Shown here one piece after another: positions 10,859 to 23,673 of a DNA stretch of 64,000 nucleotides. The stretch is from Dipteronia dyeriana (Eukaryota > Streptophyta > Magnoliopsida > Sapindales > Sapindaceae). The notes under the pieces are model-generated. The model searched no databases, was not told the origin of the DNA, and saw nothing but the letters and a program-made list of their open reading frames with translations. Every line of letters begins with the position of its first letter. Within the stretch, counting starts at the first letter, position 1. The DNA lies in NCBI GenBank assembly GCA_032871835.1, contig CM065296.1, positions 53,349,288 to 53,413,287 on the forward strand. The letters are read 5' to 3'. Both the position numbers and the translations under genes were made by a program.

Positions 10859-12204
10859 TGAAATTCCTTTAAAGTGTGTCTATTAAGCTGGGGGTGTTAT
10901 CAACAGGATTTTAATCGATATCATCAATGTTAATGTGACTACCCCCATCATATTATTACACTTTAACTCTACCTGGTGTGGGTCTATAATAGTGATCTTG
11001 AATCAACAAACTTGAGTACAAAACACTTAATCACAAAGCTTAACAACTATGAAGAGAACATGCAACCTATGTGAATCTATGGAGGTATTCAATATGTAAA
11101 AATGTTAGGTTCAAACATTTAAGTTTATCTATGGGTTTAAGGATGATAATGAATGCTAAATCATAGATATCAATTATCTAAATGTAAATGCAAATAGATT
11201 TAGTTAGAAGGGCAAAAATGGTTATAAATCCTAGCTATCACATCACTCTAATCTCTCAACGAACAAACAACAACACTATCATGTTATAAATGCAATTTTA
11301 TAAATGCAATTAAACATAAAAGTAAGCATTCAATCAACAATAAATGCTATTCTTAGGTAAACATGGCATAAGAATCAAACATGAAATTTTATAGCATGTA
11401 GAAATTACATGGTTAAGACAAACAAGAAGACTCATGCTTGGAAGATGTAAAGATGATGCTAGATGCTCATGGATTGAAGTTTGGTTGAGTCAAAATAGTT
11501 TCTTGGAGCCTCTCTCAAAGGAAATACTTTCTCTCACTAAAGAAATGGTTTGGAAGCTCTAAAAAACAAGTGAAGAAGAAGATGACATATATATATATGA
11601 GTCCTAAAGCAAAACTACATCGTTTTGAAAGAAGACAATCAAAACCCGTCAGTATTGTTGGATAGACAGCGACATAGGTAAGGTGCCTAGACCGCAGTTC
11701 ATGTAACGGAGCATCCTCTAGACAACACCGCTATAAGGACCGTTGTGCATGCAACTGCATAGGCCACGGTAAGAACAATAGGCAATGCCTGGACAACATC
11801 ATTGTGGGGGACCGCTAAGCATGCATGTGCACATGCCGCATGTGGACAACATGCAACGCCTGATCAACACCGCTGTGAAGACCGCGGTGGTGCCATGTGC
11901 ATAGCATGCGGTCCGAACTGCGGCCAAGAGGAAAATCCTGTTAACACAATATACAATCCAAGCAAGCAAGTGATAGAAAGAGATAAAGCACACAAAAGAG
12001 CAAATGGACACTAATTCAAGATAATTAAAACATGCATGAGAGTGAGTGTGTGCCTAAATCTCTTCAAAGGAGGTTAATCAAAGTGATATACCTTTTGAGT
12101 TTGAGCTTGGTCATGAACAAAGATAGCCTAAACTACCCTTACATATATAAACTCAAATGTGGTTTGTCAACGAAATAAGCCAATCAACAACTGAGGAGCC
12201 TACA
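10859..12204 (-). repeat. 3' LTR of element A (left copy)
   Basis: 1346 bp, TGAAATTC to CCTACA. It aligns along its length with 21607-22304 plus 29825-30669. The start GGGTCTATAATAGTGATC and the end CAACTGAGGAGCCTACA recur there. Inside it at about 11.64-11.93 kb is a GC-richer minisatellite block. On its right lies the complement of a polypurine tract (AAATGGGGAGAT). Confidence 0.85.
11640..11935. repeat. GC-rich minisatellite block inside LTR-A
   Basis: Imperfect units contain GACAACACCGCTGTGAAGAC, GCATGCATGTGCACATGCCG and ACGCCTGGACAAC. The block recurs at 30.12-30.38 kb in the other LTR of A with different substitutions. It contrasts sharply with the AT-rich LTR around it and produces spurious open frames on both strands. 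Confidence 0.7.
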
Positions 12205-13059
12205 ATCTCCCCATTTGGCTATTTCGTGACATAACCAATACTCACAAATCATCCTCACAAAAAAAAAAAAAATAACAAGAGGTCAACAAAAAGAGTTTTT
12301 CTACATTACAAAGAGATACTTAAACACTAAATCTTCAAGTCTTCAATTTCTTGTAGAATCAACACCCCTGCAGCATAAGATAGCTACACTTTCCAAGACT
12401 AGTGTATGTATGTAAGGTGATCAATAGATAATGAAAGATAAAAAGCACTTTTGCATAAAAGAAAACAATGCAAACAAGCAACATACAATGCAATGCAAAT
12501 GCAAATGCTCCCCTTAAATGGGTTACTCCCTTTCAATAAGCCAATGTCCCCTCATATGCAACTCTCAACTCTCCCTAAATCATGCAACACTCAACTCCCT
12601 TAAAAAATACACTACTCCCCCTTTTTGTCACAAGATAGACGAAGGGAAATTCCCAAATGGGTCACTTTTGTAAAGAGAGTTATTAGCATTAAAGATAAGT
12701 AAATAATCATATATATCAACTTTATACAATTTAATTAAGTGAGAGAGAAGAGCAAAGAGATTTGAATTTTGAAGAAAATGTATGAGAAAATTGCCTTGGA
12801 TGGAAGACATGCAACATTAACTTTCAAAACATGGTATTTTGCAAAGCAAATATCAAAAGAGTTCCAAAAGATAAACCAATTTATACCCTTTTGTCAAAAA
12901 TGAACAAGATATAGCATTGAAAATTTTCAACACACACACAAACAACTTTTTCAATCCTTAATGACCAACCAAGACATGGATATAAAATCTTTACTGATTG
13001 AATGTATATGAAATCCTTATTAGTTGTTGTCTTGTTCAACTATTACGAAGAGAGACAAG
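12205..13059 (-). other. 3' non-coding region of element A with repeated purine tracts
   Basis: This lies between pol and the 3' LTR of A (read on - strand). It contains several tracts that are purine-rich on that strand, including AAAAAGGGGGAGTAGTG near 12630 and AAATGGGGAGAT at the LTR edge. Multiple polypurine tracts are a known Sirevirus feature. No open frame worth calling is seen. Confidence 0.5.
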
Positions 13060-13212
13060 TGTAACAACCCTAACTTTGTAGAAATTTGAATAAGATTATA
13101 CGTATAATGTTGTTATTGTTCAAATCAAATTTTTATAAGAAAGAGATAAATTATTTCCATATTAGTTTAGTCAACCCGAGATTTTCTCTATGAAATAATA
13201 GAAAATAAGAAA

Positions 13213-13258
<46 letters not shown>

Positions 13259-15521
13259 ATTAACAAGTTTCCAGTTTCCTTTTGGGTCGGATGCCTAGTG
13301 ATTGCTAGGGTTTAGAGCTTTTAATGCTATTTAAGTTTGTGATAAAACAGCCCATGTGTCTAAAATTAAATAAATATAGAACGATCGTTCACCTTTTCGT
13401 TCTAGCAGCCAACCTAAGTTCTCCCCGTGGAGAAACAAGAAATCATAAGTAATTTGGAGAACTCTTGGCACTAGGTAAGTTGTTTACTTTTTTGCTGTGT
13501 TCCTTTCATGTCATGGATTCTCTAGCTATAGTAAGCTGTTCTTGGGTGAATTATTTATGAGAATAAGTAAGTATATGATCGATTTATATTCATTCCATAG
13601 TTCATGGTCATTAGCATGATTTTAATGAGATTTTTCGGACCATTATAAACATTTCTGGAGATCCCCTGTTTTTACTAGACTATACAGATTTTGTAAAACT
13701 ATTTTGTGTTGGTTAATCATAATTAAAAAATTAAGAGAATTTATATGACGGTAGATGTATATGTCTAGTATCATTCTGTAGAGTTTCGTGAGTAGAAATA
13801 TTGTTATGAATTTTGGAATAGATGGAGGTCAGTATTTGAATTTTGATGGACAGTTTCAGGAAGCCATGAAATATGGGTATTTTTGGATTTTCTAATGACT
13901 TCTTATTGATCTGAATATTTTACCGTAGATTAAATTATATGTCTAGATTTAATCTACAAAGTTTTGTAATTTTTACATGTGTAGAAATATTTATATAAAT
14001 TTCAGAGTTGACATAAGTCGGATGTTTTTGCATTACATATTTGGGATAAAGAAGAATATAAGTAATTATTTGGATATGCTACCAATCATAGATTAAATTG
14101 AACATTTGACTGTAGCGTTTTATATATGACTAGGTTACCCATGTCAATTTTGGTAATATTTGGAACTATATAAAATTAATAAAAAAATCACGGAGTAGAG
14201 GGTGGTCAGATATGATAATTAGTTTGAAGAATAAATTTTAAGTTTAATTCAATACAAGTCATTTATGCCGATTAAATTGTTATGGTGATGATATTATGAT
14301 GGTAATTAAATTTTTAATTGTTTAGGATTGAGTAATTCTTTAGCGTCTAGAATTAGAGCGGGTTCGTACGGGTTCAAGGTAAATAAACCCATCCATGATG
14401 TGTTATGTTTTTAAATGTGTGTGTGTTATGTTTAAGAATGACTAATTAATGCTATTGTTTTCTAAATGTTCATATTGTTTGAAAATATGATTTATAATGT
14501 CAAAAACATTTAGAATATTTAAATATAGTTATTTTAAAGTTTTATATTGTTGGAATATATTTGTTGATATGATATTCTGATTTTCAAAAGTAATATTTCT
14601 TGTAACCAATTCGAAAGGTAAAGAAAAATATGTTCTTTTTGTTTTGGCTCATTGTCCATGGTTAGCGTTATTGTTATTGTATTGGGCCAACTGAGATATT
14701 GTGTGCAAACATATTGTTGCCGCATCACTCGAGTGATTGTGGCATACTATTATTACCGTGTCACACTGGTACTTGTGACACTACGAGACATGACCTTACC
14801 GCTTACAAAAATTGATTAATACATATCGTTTATACTGTAAAATAATTTACTTACCATTTTATAAAGTGAATGATCTGTACTGTTTACTTCCGTAAAATTA
14901 TTGCGTTTTAAATTAGGATTAATGGATAATCTTTTGATTTAATATTGTATATCCTCTTTAATGAAATGATTTATGATTTATGATTTAAGAATATGAATGA
15001 AGATGTTTTAAAGTATTGCTTTAACTGTTTTATTGATATTAAGCACACATATTGTATTAAAATGTTAATTCTTATTTTATAATATGTTTTATTGTTTAAA
15101 TTCTCTAGAATGTTTATTATTCAGATTTTGAAGGTAAAGGGTTTACAAAGTCCATTTTATTTTACGTATTATGTATGAATTTACTTACCGAGTTGACGAC
15201 TCACCCCTTGCCACCACCATTTTACAAATTGTGTTTTTGGTCATAGAAGTGATGTAGATTACATTAGCATATTGGAGATATGTATCGCCGGATGAATTAG
15301 ATTCTTTGTGTGTATGTGTTGTATGTGCCCAGTTTATTCAATTTTGTAATTAAGTTAGACTCTAGAGATTTTAGTGAAATGAATGGTATCAGATATACAT
15401 ACTGTATTTTGTGGATACATTATTGATAATATAAATTGTGGCTATTGTAAATTAAGGTTTTTCTAAGGTCAAGATCATGTAGCATCCTGGTCTATTGGGT
15501 CCCGGATTTGGGGGTGTTATA
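13060..15521 (+). repeat. Solo LTR (2462 bp), probably Gypsy-type
   Basis: It starts TGTAACAACCCTAAC and ends GGGGGTGTTATA, giving imperfect short terminal inverted repeats (TGTAACA and TATAACA). Perfect 5-bp target duplications ACAAG lie at 13055-13059 and 15522-15526. There is no internal region, so it is a solo LTR left by LTR-LTR recombination inside element A. TGTAACA-type LTR ends of this length are common in plant Gypsy elements, but the lineage is inferred. An (AT)n tract occupies 13214-13256. Confidence 0.85.
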
Positions 15522-15526
15522 ACAAG

Positions 15527-15786
15527 ACTAAATTTAGATGAGACATCCTTATTTATAGAATGGACATAAGATCCTTATTGAGTTTAGCCTTGTCAGAAGC
15601 TTTAACACACATAAACCATTCAAAATATTTAAGCATGTCAATATCAAGTTCTCATAACATGAAGATAAATTATAGGTCAATCAAATGTACTCCCCAATCA
15701 ATTTCCCTAGTCCAAAACTGTATGTTTGAACATAAATGAAACATGGATTGCGAACAAGACAAAGACACACTTATTGAATAAAAAAA

Positions 15787-15830
<44 letters not shown>

Positions 15831-15949
15831 CAATGATTATCAAGCAATTGATTAAAGAGCATAAAGTTGATCAATTTTCTACTTTATTTAAACAATGCAA
15901 TGATGCTCTCTTTGTTTGAGCTCCCCACATGGGTCAATCACAAATCTTA
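15527..15949 (-). other. Continuation of element A 3' region with (AT)n microsatellite
   Basis: This resumes element A after the solo LTR. It holds an (AT)n run at about 15790-15829. No coding signal is seen. Confidence 0.45.
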
Positions 15950-18900
15950 TGCAGGCATGTGACAAATCCCAATATACCTGCTAAGTGACTTGAACCTAGT
16001 TGAGTCTAAGGGCTTTGTGAAGAGATCTGTTAGCTGATCATTTGTGCCAACATGTTCAGGATAGAATCACTGTACATTACGGAATGGATCGCAACTATAG
16101 ATTAACCACAAATAAAGTACCCAGCTTTATTTGTCATCTATGGACTCTTTAGATTGCACGTCTTTTACTGTATTCATTCGTATATGACACTCATATACAC
16201 AGTTCGAGATTACATCCGACAATCCAGGATGTTAATATGTACACAAGTTTATAAAATAAATAACATAACAGAATGAATTGAACATTTCTTTTTATTTACT
16301 TCATAAATCCATTTACAAGTTACATGTTTAGGGTATAAACCCCAACATCTAGTTCACATGTGGACTTTTTATAAAGGTCCAATGGATTTAATAAAATAGA
16401 AAAAATAATATAATGGCCCATATATGGTGTTAGGTGGCAAAGCTATATAGTTTTGCTGAATTATATTATTTTTGTTTTATTATTTAATTAAATAGAAATT
16501 AATTAATTTGGTAATTAATTAATTATTTAATTAAATGTCAAAATCTTGTTCTAGTAGGAGAAGATCTCCAAATATTATACTATTATTGGTAGTATAATTA
16601 ATATTAAATATTATATTTGATATGTAGATAAATTAAAAGAATTATTATCTAGTCAAATTAGGAAATCTTTAATATGGTTACAAATACACTATTGAGTTGG
16701 ATTAGGAGTCTTGGTGTAGGAAAAAACTCTTTTTGGAAAAGGATTCTTGGTCATTAAGTAAATCCACCTAAGGATAGGATTCTTACCCACCAAAACTAGG
16801 GTTCTTATAATCAATCATCACGAGAAAAAGGTATGACACTTTTTATATACATCAATTAATCTAGGGTTAAGGTTCTTTTTATTATAAAGGGAAAATTTTT
16901 ATTTATACCGAAGTCCTAATTTATAAATTTTTTCACGCTTCTGTTACACGATTTTCCCTACAGATCAATCCACAAGCATTTGCTTCATCCACAGGAGTTG
17001 TGTGCAAGCACACTTTTTCCACTAGTATCCTTATTAAGTTTTAAAGTGGTACATACGGGAGTGTCACAATGTTTGGCATTCTCACGGCCAAACTTCTTCA
17101 TTAAGTTCTTGGCATACTAAGCTTGGGATATAAAGATCCATCATACAATTGTTTAATTTACAAACCTAGGAAGTAAGTGAGCTCTCCAACAAGACTCATC
17201 TCAAATTCATGAGACATAACATCAACAAATTATTGGACTTTGACTTTGTTGGTGGAGCCAAAAATAATGTCATCAACATAGATTTGAGCTATGAAAAGCT
17301 CATCTTTATTGCCTTTGATGAACAAGGTATTATCAACACTACCTTTAGATTAGCTATTGTCAACAAGATAAAGGGTGAGACGCTCATACCAAGCTCTCAA
17401 TGCTTGTTTCAACCCATATAAGGCCTTCTTAAGGCGAAACACATGATTAAGATGGTGTGAATCCACAAACCCCTTGGGTTGTTTAACAAACACTTCCTCA
17501 TATAGGAAACCATTGAGGAAGACACTCTTAACGTCCATTTGATACAATTTGAACTTATGCACATATGAAATGGACAAGAGAAGCCTAATAGACTCAAGAT
17601 GGGCAACATGAGCAAAAGTCTATTTAAAGTCAGTACCCACAATTTAAGAGTATCCTTGTGCTACAAATCTAGCCTTGTTTTGCACAATGTTGCCATTCTC
17701 ATTCGACTTACTCCTAAACATCCATTTGGTGCCTATGACATTAGAGTTCTTAGGTCTATGAACTAGAGTCTAAACCTCATTTCTTTCAAATTGGTTTACC
17801 TCTTCTTGCATGGCAAGAACCCAACATTCATCATTCAAGATTTCATCAACCTTTTTGGGTTCAATTTGAGAGGTGTAACAGGTATAGTTAATTCGATTAG
17901 CCATTTGTTACCTAGTCCTAACACCCTCATTGACATTTTCAATGATATTACTTTTATCATGGAGTCTTCTAACCCAATGCGGGTTCATTAGAGTCCAAGG
18001 ATGGATCTCTATCAAGAGGTTTATCATCCTCTTCACAATGATTTGATTTCACATCACTAGAAGCCTCACCACACTCCTTTAAAGATAAGTCATAAGACAC
18101 ATCAACCTCCTCATTATGGTTACTAGACTTAGGCTTACAATAATCTATGACAACATTAGATGATTCCATAACACTTTTAGTCTTTAAATTGAAACTCTAT
18201 AGGCCTTACTGTTTAGGGCATAGCTAATAAAAATCCTCTCGTCACTCTTAACATCGAATTTCCCAAGTTGATCTCGGTATTAAGTATGTAGCATTTGCTT
18301 TCGAAAGAGTGGAAGTAGCTAACATTTGGCTTTCTACCCTTCCATAATTCATAAGAGGTTTGCCTAGTACCAGGCCCTAGAAAGACTCTATTTCCTATGT
18401 AGTAAGCCGTATTAACGGCCTCAGCCCAAAGATTCCTAGGCACATTGTTGCGAAGCGACATCACACAGGCCATCTTTTGGAGGACCCTATTCTTCCTCTC
18501 TACAACCCCATTTTATTGAGGAGTTTGAGAAGCAGAAAACTCATGAGAAATGCCAACACTATTACAAAAATTCTCCAAACAAGCATTTTCAAATTCCTTA
18601 CCATGATCACTCTTAATTCTCTTAATGCTTTTAATATGAGAACTCTTCTCAATTTGAATCTTTGTGCAAAACATTTTAAATTTTTTGAAAGTTTTAGATT
18701 TTTCTCTAAGAAAATAAGTCCATGTAAATCTAGAGAAATCATCAATACAAACAAAAATGTATCTCTTGCCACCGAGATTCTCGGTTTGTATGGGACTCAT
18801 AAGGTCCAAATGAAGAAGCTCTAATGGCTCCTTGGTGGTGAGATACTTACCCTTTTTAAGCACAATCTTAGTTTGCTTCCCTTGTTGACAAGGTTCACAT

Positions 18901-19560
18901 ACTCTCTCAACCCTCTTTCCACACTTGGGAAGACCTCTCACAACATTCAACCTCTCAAGAACTTTCAAGTTCTTAAAATTCATGTGGCCAAACCTTGATG
19001 CCACAGTTTGACTTGATCACAACTAGACAAGTTGTAAGAGATATCATTAGAATCAAGAAAATAACAGTTGTCATTTGATCTCTTGCCTTTCAATAAGACT
19101 TTCCCATCTTCTTTTAGAATAAAGCAATCAACTTTACCAAACATAGCCGAAAGCCCTTCATCACTTAAGTGTGATATACTAATAAGACTGGCTTGCAGGC
19201 CATCCATATAAAGAGCATTGGGCAAGGATGACAAACAGGGAATGGATATGTTTCCTTTCCCTATAACATTTTTCTATGAACCATCACCAAAGGTGACAAA
19301 TCCACCATCCTCCATCACAAGATTCTCGAAGAAACTCTTGTTTTCGATCATGTGCCTAGAACACCCACTATCAAGATACCAAGTGTTAGAGGCTTTGGCT
19401 TTCAAGGCCACTTGAGCCACTTAGTACAAATATTCATCTTTTATAGTTTTCCTAGTAGCAACATTTTCATTCCTAGGAGCCTTGGGTTCATTGGCTCTAA
19501 AATTCCTAGGTGTATGCTTTTTGGCTTTTCTAAGCATATTTTTCTACATCATGTTTTCTA
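15950..19560 (-). pseudogene. Element A pol remnant (protease, integrase, RT, RNase H)
   Basis: In - strand order: protease WYLDSGCSRHMIENKSFF with intact DSG near 19380; the zinc-binding CEPCQQGKQTK near 18890; integrase core LHLDLMSPI, IDDFSRFTWTY, KSDHGKEFEN and, after an in-frame stop (near 18515), [27 protein letters not shown] and catalytic YVDD at 17269-17280, followed by EMSLVGELTYFLGL; RNase H LLWMKQMLVD at about 16970-17010. Near 16059-16962 a chimeric LTR fragment replaces the middle of RNase H, and pol resumes with NDQLTDLFTKPLDSTRF near 16000-16050. Stops and frameshifts are spread throughout. The catalytic aspartates of RT survive but the protein cannot be made. Confidence 0.8.
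16059..16962 (+). repeat. Chimeric LTR-C / LTR-B fragment inside element A RNase H
   Basis: 16059-16344 matches the family-C LTR of 37.2-37.5 kb and ends exactly at that family's LTR terminus (CCCCAACA). 16345-16962 matches the 3' part of the family-B LTR, with an internal deletion, and ends at its terminus TTTTCCCTACA. Both families begin TGTTGGGATT. The piece interrupts RNase H of element A, and about 50 codons of host sequence are missing around it. Confidence 0.75.
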
Positions 19561-21484
19561 TTATGTACAAATTAATATACTTAAAACAGTTCGGCCTTAT
19601 GTAGCCTTCAACACTACAATAATGACAAATATGAGTAAAGTAAGAATTCATACCATAGCCTTGTGCCAACATGGAAGGCTTCCTCATTCTTTGAGTTGTC
19701 CTTTGATTTTGAGCTAAGTCTCTCCTTTTCGGTTGAGACAAGATTGCATCTCTTCTTGATTGAGCATGAAAAATTCTTTGTTGAGTTTGGGGGATCCTTG
19801 GAGGTTGAGGCTTTGTTTGATGTACTTTAGCTTGTGGTGGTTAAGCTTTGGCTTGAACTTTTGTTGGAGCCTTGACTTGAGCTTGTTTTGAAGATTCTTC
19901 TACTTCAACCCTTTTTTATGCTTGTTATGGGCTTTGGGTTTTCTTTTTCTTTTCACTTTTGACAAAAGAAGTATTCTTCAAGGATGTGGTATCCATGTCT
20001 TCCACATATCCTAAGCCCCTCTTATCACTAGGGTTCTTCCCACTCGAGAGCATTTTGTCAAGCTTCTCGGTTCCGGAGGTCATTTCGACAATTAATTCTT
20101 TAGCCTCTCTAAGCTAATCCTTCAAGCTTTCTTCACTCTTCTTGACAATAACAAACTCCAACTTGAAGCTTTATTCTAACTCTCTTCCACTATTCACGTT
20201 CTTACTCAAGTGAGTAATCTTGGAAGTCAACTCGAGATTCTCCTTTTTCAACTTTTGAATCTCCTTCTTCTTCTTCTTCTTCAATCTAGAACTCTAAAAG
20301 AACTTCTTGAAGTCTATATAGTCCATCTCTTCATCAATTTCGAACTTGGAATTTGATGAAGTGCTTTCATCACTTGAGTCACTTTATTCTTCCTTTTCAC
20401 TCTCAACTTTCTTGCTATTATAAGATGATGTGAAGGCAATGAAGTTTGCAACTCGATCTTCGTTATCCGAAGACTTTTCTTCCTCTTCTAGGTATTCACT
20501 ATCACTCGAAGTGGCTACCATGACCTTTTTTTTTCTTTTTTCTTTTTAAAATTGGAACATTCTGGAGCAATGTGTTGAAAGCCACTACGTTTATAGCATT
20601 GAATGCCCTTTTTGGTGCCATTCTCTTGTGATTTCTCCACCTTCTTGAATTGAGTCTTCTTATTCACTTCTTTCCCTTGGACTCAAAGCCTTTCTTCTCA
20701 AATTTCATGAACTTCTTCTTTAACCTTTTTACCATGAGGGCCATCTCCTCATCTGAGTCATCCTTTTTCTTCTCTTTAACCTTGGAGGTCTTCAGTGCAA
20801 TGCTCTTTTGCTTTTTTAGAGGTGTTGGTGTAGAATTCCACTTAGACTTATAAGTTGGAAGTCTTCCAATGACCTCAATAGGCTTCATATTCTTATAGTC
20901 ACTGTTCTCCTCAAGTGCTGTCTCCTTTAACTCGAATCTTGATGGAAGCGACCTCATAATCTTCTGCTTGATTCTTCTATCCAAATAAGGGTCACCAAGT
21001 TAATGGCTTTGATTGACTATGTCCATCAACTTCACTTGAAATTCGATTAAGCATTTAAGCTCCTCTATCATAATAAAGTCATATTGCATTTGAATGACTT
21101 GGAGTTTGGATTCCTTGACTACTTTAGTGCCTTCATGCGCTGTTTGTAGAATCTCCCAAGCTACTTTTGCATTCCTAGTGGTTTGGATCAACTTGTATTG
21201 ATTGTCGTCCATGGAAAAAAGGATGGTGTACATGGCATTGTTGTTCCACTTGGATGCCTCGGGTTCTTGTTACTCCATTGAGATTTGGGCTTGAGAACTT
21301 TATCTCCCTCTTCGGTGGTCATTGTAAGAGGAGTGTACCCATCTTCAATTGCCATCCAAGCACGACCATCAATCTAGTAGAGATAGGACTCCATTTTGCC
21401 TTTCCAAGAGGCATAGTTCACACATGTGAGTAAGAGAGGTCTTCTACTTAAAGCTCCCTCAGTTCCTCCACCATTCCCACTCAT
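19560..21484 (-). pseudogene. Element A gag remnant
   Basis: The start is MSGNGGGTEGALSRRPL with ATG at 21484. An in-frame stop follows WKGKMESYLY. The fragments continue through WEILQTAHEGTKVVKES and MKPIEVIGRLPTYKSKW to the first zinc knuckle near 20580-20610, which reads CYKRSGFQHIAPEC, with Arg where the second Cys should be. A lysine/glutamate-rich, coiled-coil-like C-terminal part follows, then a second knuckle CHYCSVEGYIRPNC near 19590-19640 with Tyr where His is expected. This architecture is typical of Sirevirus gag. The frame is broken many times. Confidence 0.75.
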
Positions 21485-21589
21485 TGTGTTTGAGGTTTAT
21501 GAATGAGATGAGTGCAAAAGCAATGCAACAAACAAAATGCAAAATCCAATACACACACAAAGCACGGATCACCTAAGTTTGCCTAGGCA

Positions 21590-21604
21590 CCAGCTCTGAG
21601 ACCA
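21590..21604 (-). other. Primer-binding site of element A
   Basis: On the - strand this reads TGGTCTCAGAGCTGG, 2 nt after the 5' LTR end. It fits the initiator-Met tRNA 3' end (TGGTATCAGAGC) with one mismatch. It fixes the element's orientation as minus. Confidence 0.75.
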
Positions 21605-21606
21605 AT

Positions 21607-22304
21607 TGAAATTCTCTTAAAGTGTGCCTATTAAACTTAGAGGGGAAGAGAGGGGAGGGGATGGGAGGGGGGTAACTGGTTTTTAATCAAATCAATTACC
21701 AGTTTTTTGATTAATCAATGTTAATGAGATTACCCGATATTATCAAGCATTCATATAAAACAAAAAAAACACAAGAATTTGATTTATGTGAGAAACCCTC
21801 CAACTAAGCAAAACTCATGGGCTAATCCACTTAGCCACACACGGTTCTTAAAATCCACTATTTCAATGAAAGTTTATAACCTAGGTTGATCTCCCTTCAC
21901 ACCATCTAGTTACTAACTTTTTCATTCTACCCAACGGGTCTATAATAGTGATCTTGAACCTACAAGCTTGTGTACTAAACACTTAGTCACAAAGCTTAAC
22001 AACTATGAAGAGAATAAGCAGCCTATGCGAAATTATGGAGATATTCAATATGTAAAAATGCTAGGTTAACACATTTAAACTTCTCTAAGGATTTAAGGAT
22101 GACAATGAATGCAAAATCCTAGATATCAATTATCTAAATGCAAATGCAAAATAGATTTAGCTACAAGGGTAAAATGGTCACAAATCCTAGCTATCATAAA
22201 ACTCTAATCTCAACCAACAAACAACAACCCAAGCATGTTATAAATGCAATTAAACATAAAAGCATACATTCAATCAACGACAAATGCTATTCCTAGGTAA
22301 ACAT
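21607..22304 (-). repeat. 5' LTR of element A, part 1 (interrupted by B1)
   Basis: It begins TGAAATTCTCTTAAAG next to the primer site and matches 10859 onward. The match stops at GTAAACAT, where B1 begins, and resumes at 29825. An extra G-rich stretch at 21638-21670 is not in the other LTR. Confidence 0.8.
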
Positions 22305-23665
22305 TGTTGGGATTATGCTCGATAGCAAGAGTGTAATAACGTAATTGATAATTTTTTTCATATTAATAAAATGATTTCTAGTTTAACAAATCTTATAGCA
22401 TTTATAGTTTAATTATTATAATTGTCAAAAGTAAATAATCATAAGGTCAAAAGACTACTAGAAAAGAAGAATTGTTTATACATTTAGATATATATGAGGT
22501 AACCACAATTCTTTAGTTAGTCTTGAATAATATTCACAACTTAAGATAAAAGGTTGGGCGCCTTTACCTTGTCAAAGTTGTAGATTCTTTTGCTAGCATT
22601 TGAATAGGATCAAATATGTTATGATGAGTCTAAAATCATCAAAGTGAGGTGTCTTTGGGCAAAATAATCTAGTGCACTGGGTGCATTGAATAGGATCACA
22701 ATGAAATACTTTATCTAAAACCGTCAATGGATAAAAGTTTTCATTTGACGACAATCGAATAGTCTATCTCAATCCTAAGATAAATGATGGACTTATGATT
22801 ACAAGTGTTATTATTTGAGCTATCAATGAGTACGATTATATAGCATAGTCTATCCTCGATAGTTTGGTGGTATTCATTTGTTAATCGATAGAGGACTTCA
22901 CTTATAGATATGGACATCATGGATCCATTTATTAAATTAGAGTAGAATACCATCATATGGATGTTTTGAGGTATTGGATATTAAATTTTAACGTTAAATT
23001 TTCAATAGTGTCTATCGAAACATGGCTTCTGGACAAGTCAAAATATCCAAGTTCAAAATGTGGTCATATGAGTAAATATGGTAACTTGGAGAGCTATAGG
23101 CGGTCTATGAGCTCTTGGCGATTACTGGTATTCTTCACGAGGATACACTTTGTCCAATAAGGTTGTTTAGGATATGAGTGAGTAACATCAACTTATTCTA
23201 TCTTTATTTAAGAGTTCAATTTTAGTTCTTTAGTGGAATGAACTAAAATTAATAGATCGGACCTAAGTAAATCATTTGTTGATTGTGATTGGGTTGTGCC
23301 TCTTGGAGCTTAAATCTAGATAGCCCGCCAAGATCCCCAATCCACACGAACTATATGGATCACTTGATATATTCTACCAGACCAATTTTGGGATCCATCT
23401 ATAATTGTATTGAGGCATGTGATGTGGATTTGTTTCTTTTTGTAAGAATGAGTCTAGTTCACATGTGGACTTTTTATAAAGGTCAAATGGATTTAATAAA
23501 ATAAGAAAATAATATATTGGCCCATATATATGTGTTGGGCGGCAAGACTATTTAGAATAGCTTAATTATATTATATTATTTTATTATTTAATTAAATTGA
23601 AATTAATTAATTTGGTGATTAATTAATTATTTAATTAAAAGTCAAAATCTTTTTCCTAGTAGGGA
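22305..23665 (+). repeat. Truncated 5' LTR of B1
   Basis: About 1.36 kb, matching the first part of the 3' LTR from 27358. Homology ends near CTAGTAGGGAG and the sequence passes straight into gag (GATGAGATGGCTAAATG). About 1.1 kb of LTR, the primer site and the N-terminal part of gag are missing. Confidence 0.85.
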
Positions 23666-23673
23666 GTTTTCTG

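Noticed and set aside
12205..15949. Envelope-like gene after pol in the Sirevirus-like element A
   Set aside because: Some Sireviruses carry one, but after removing the solo LTR only about 1.3 kb remains and no sustained frame or membrane segment is visible.
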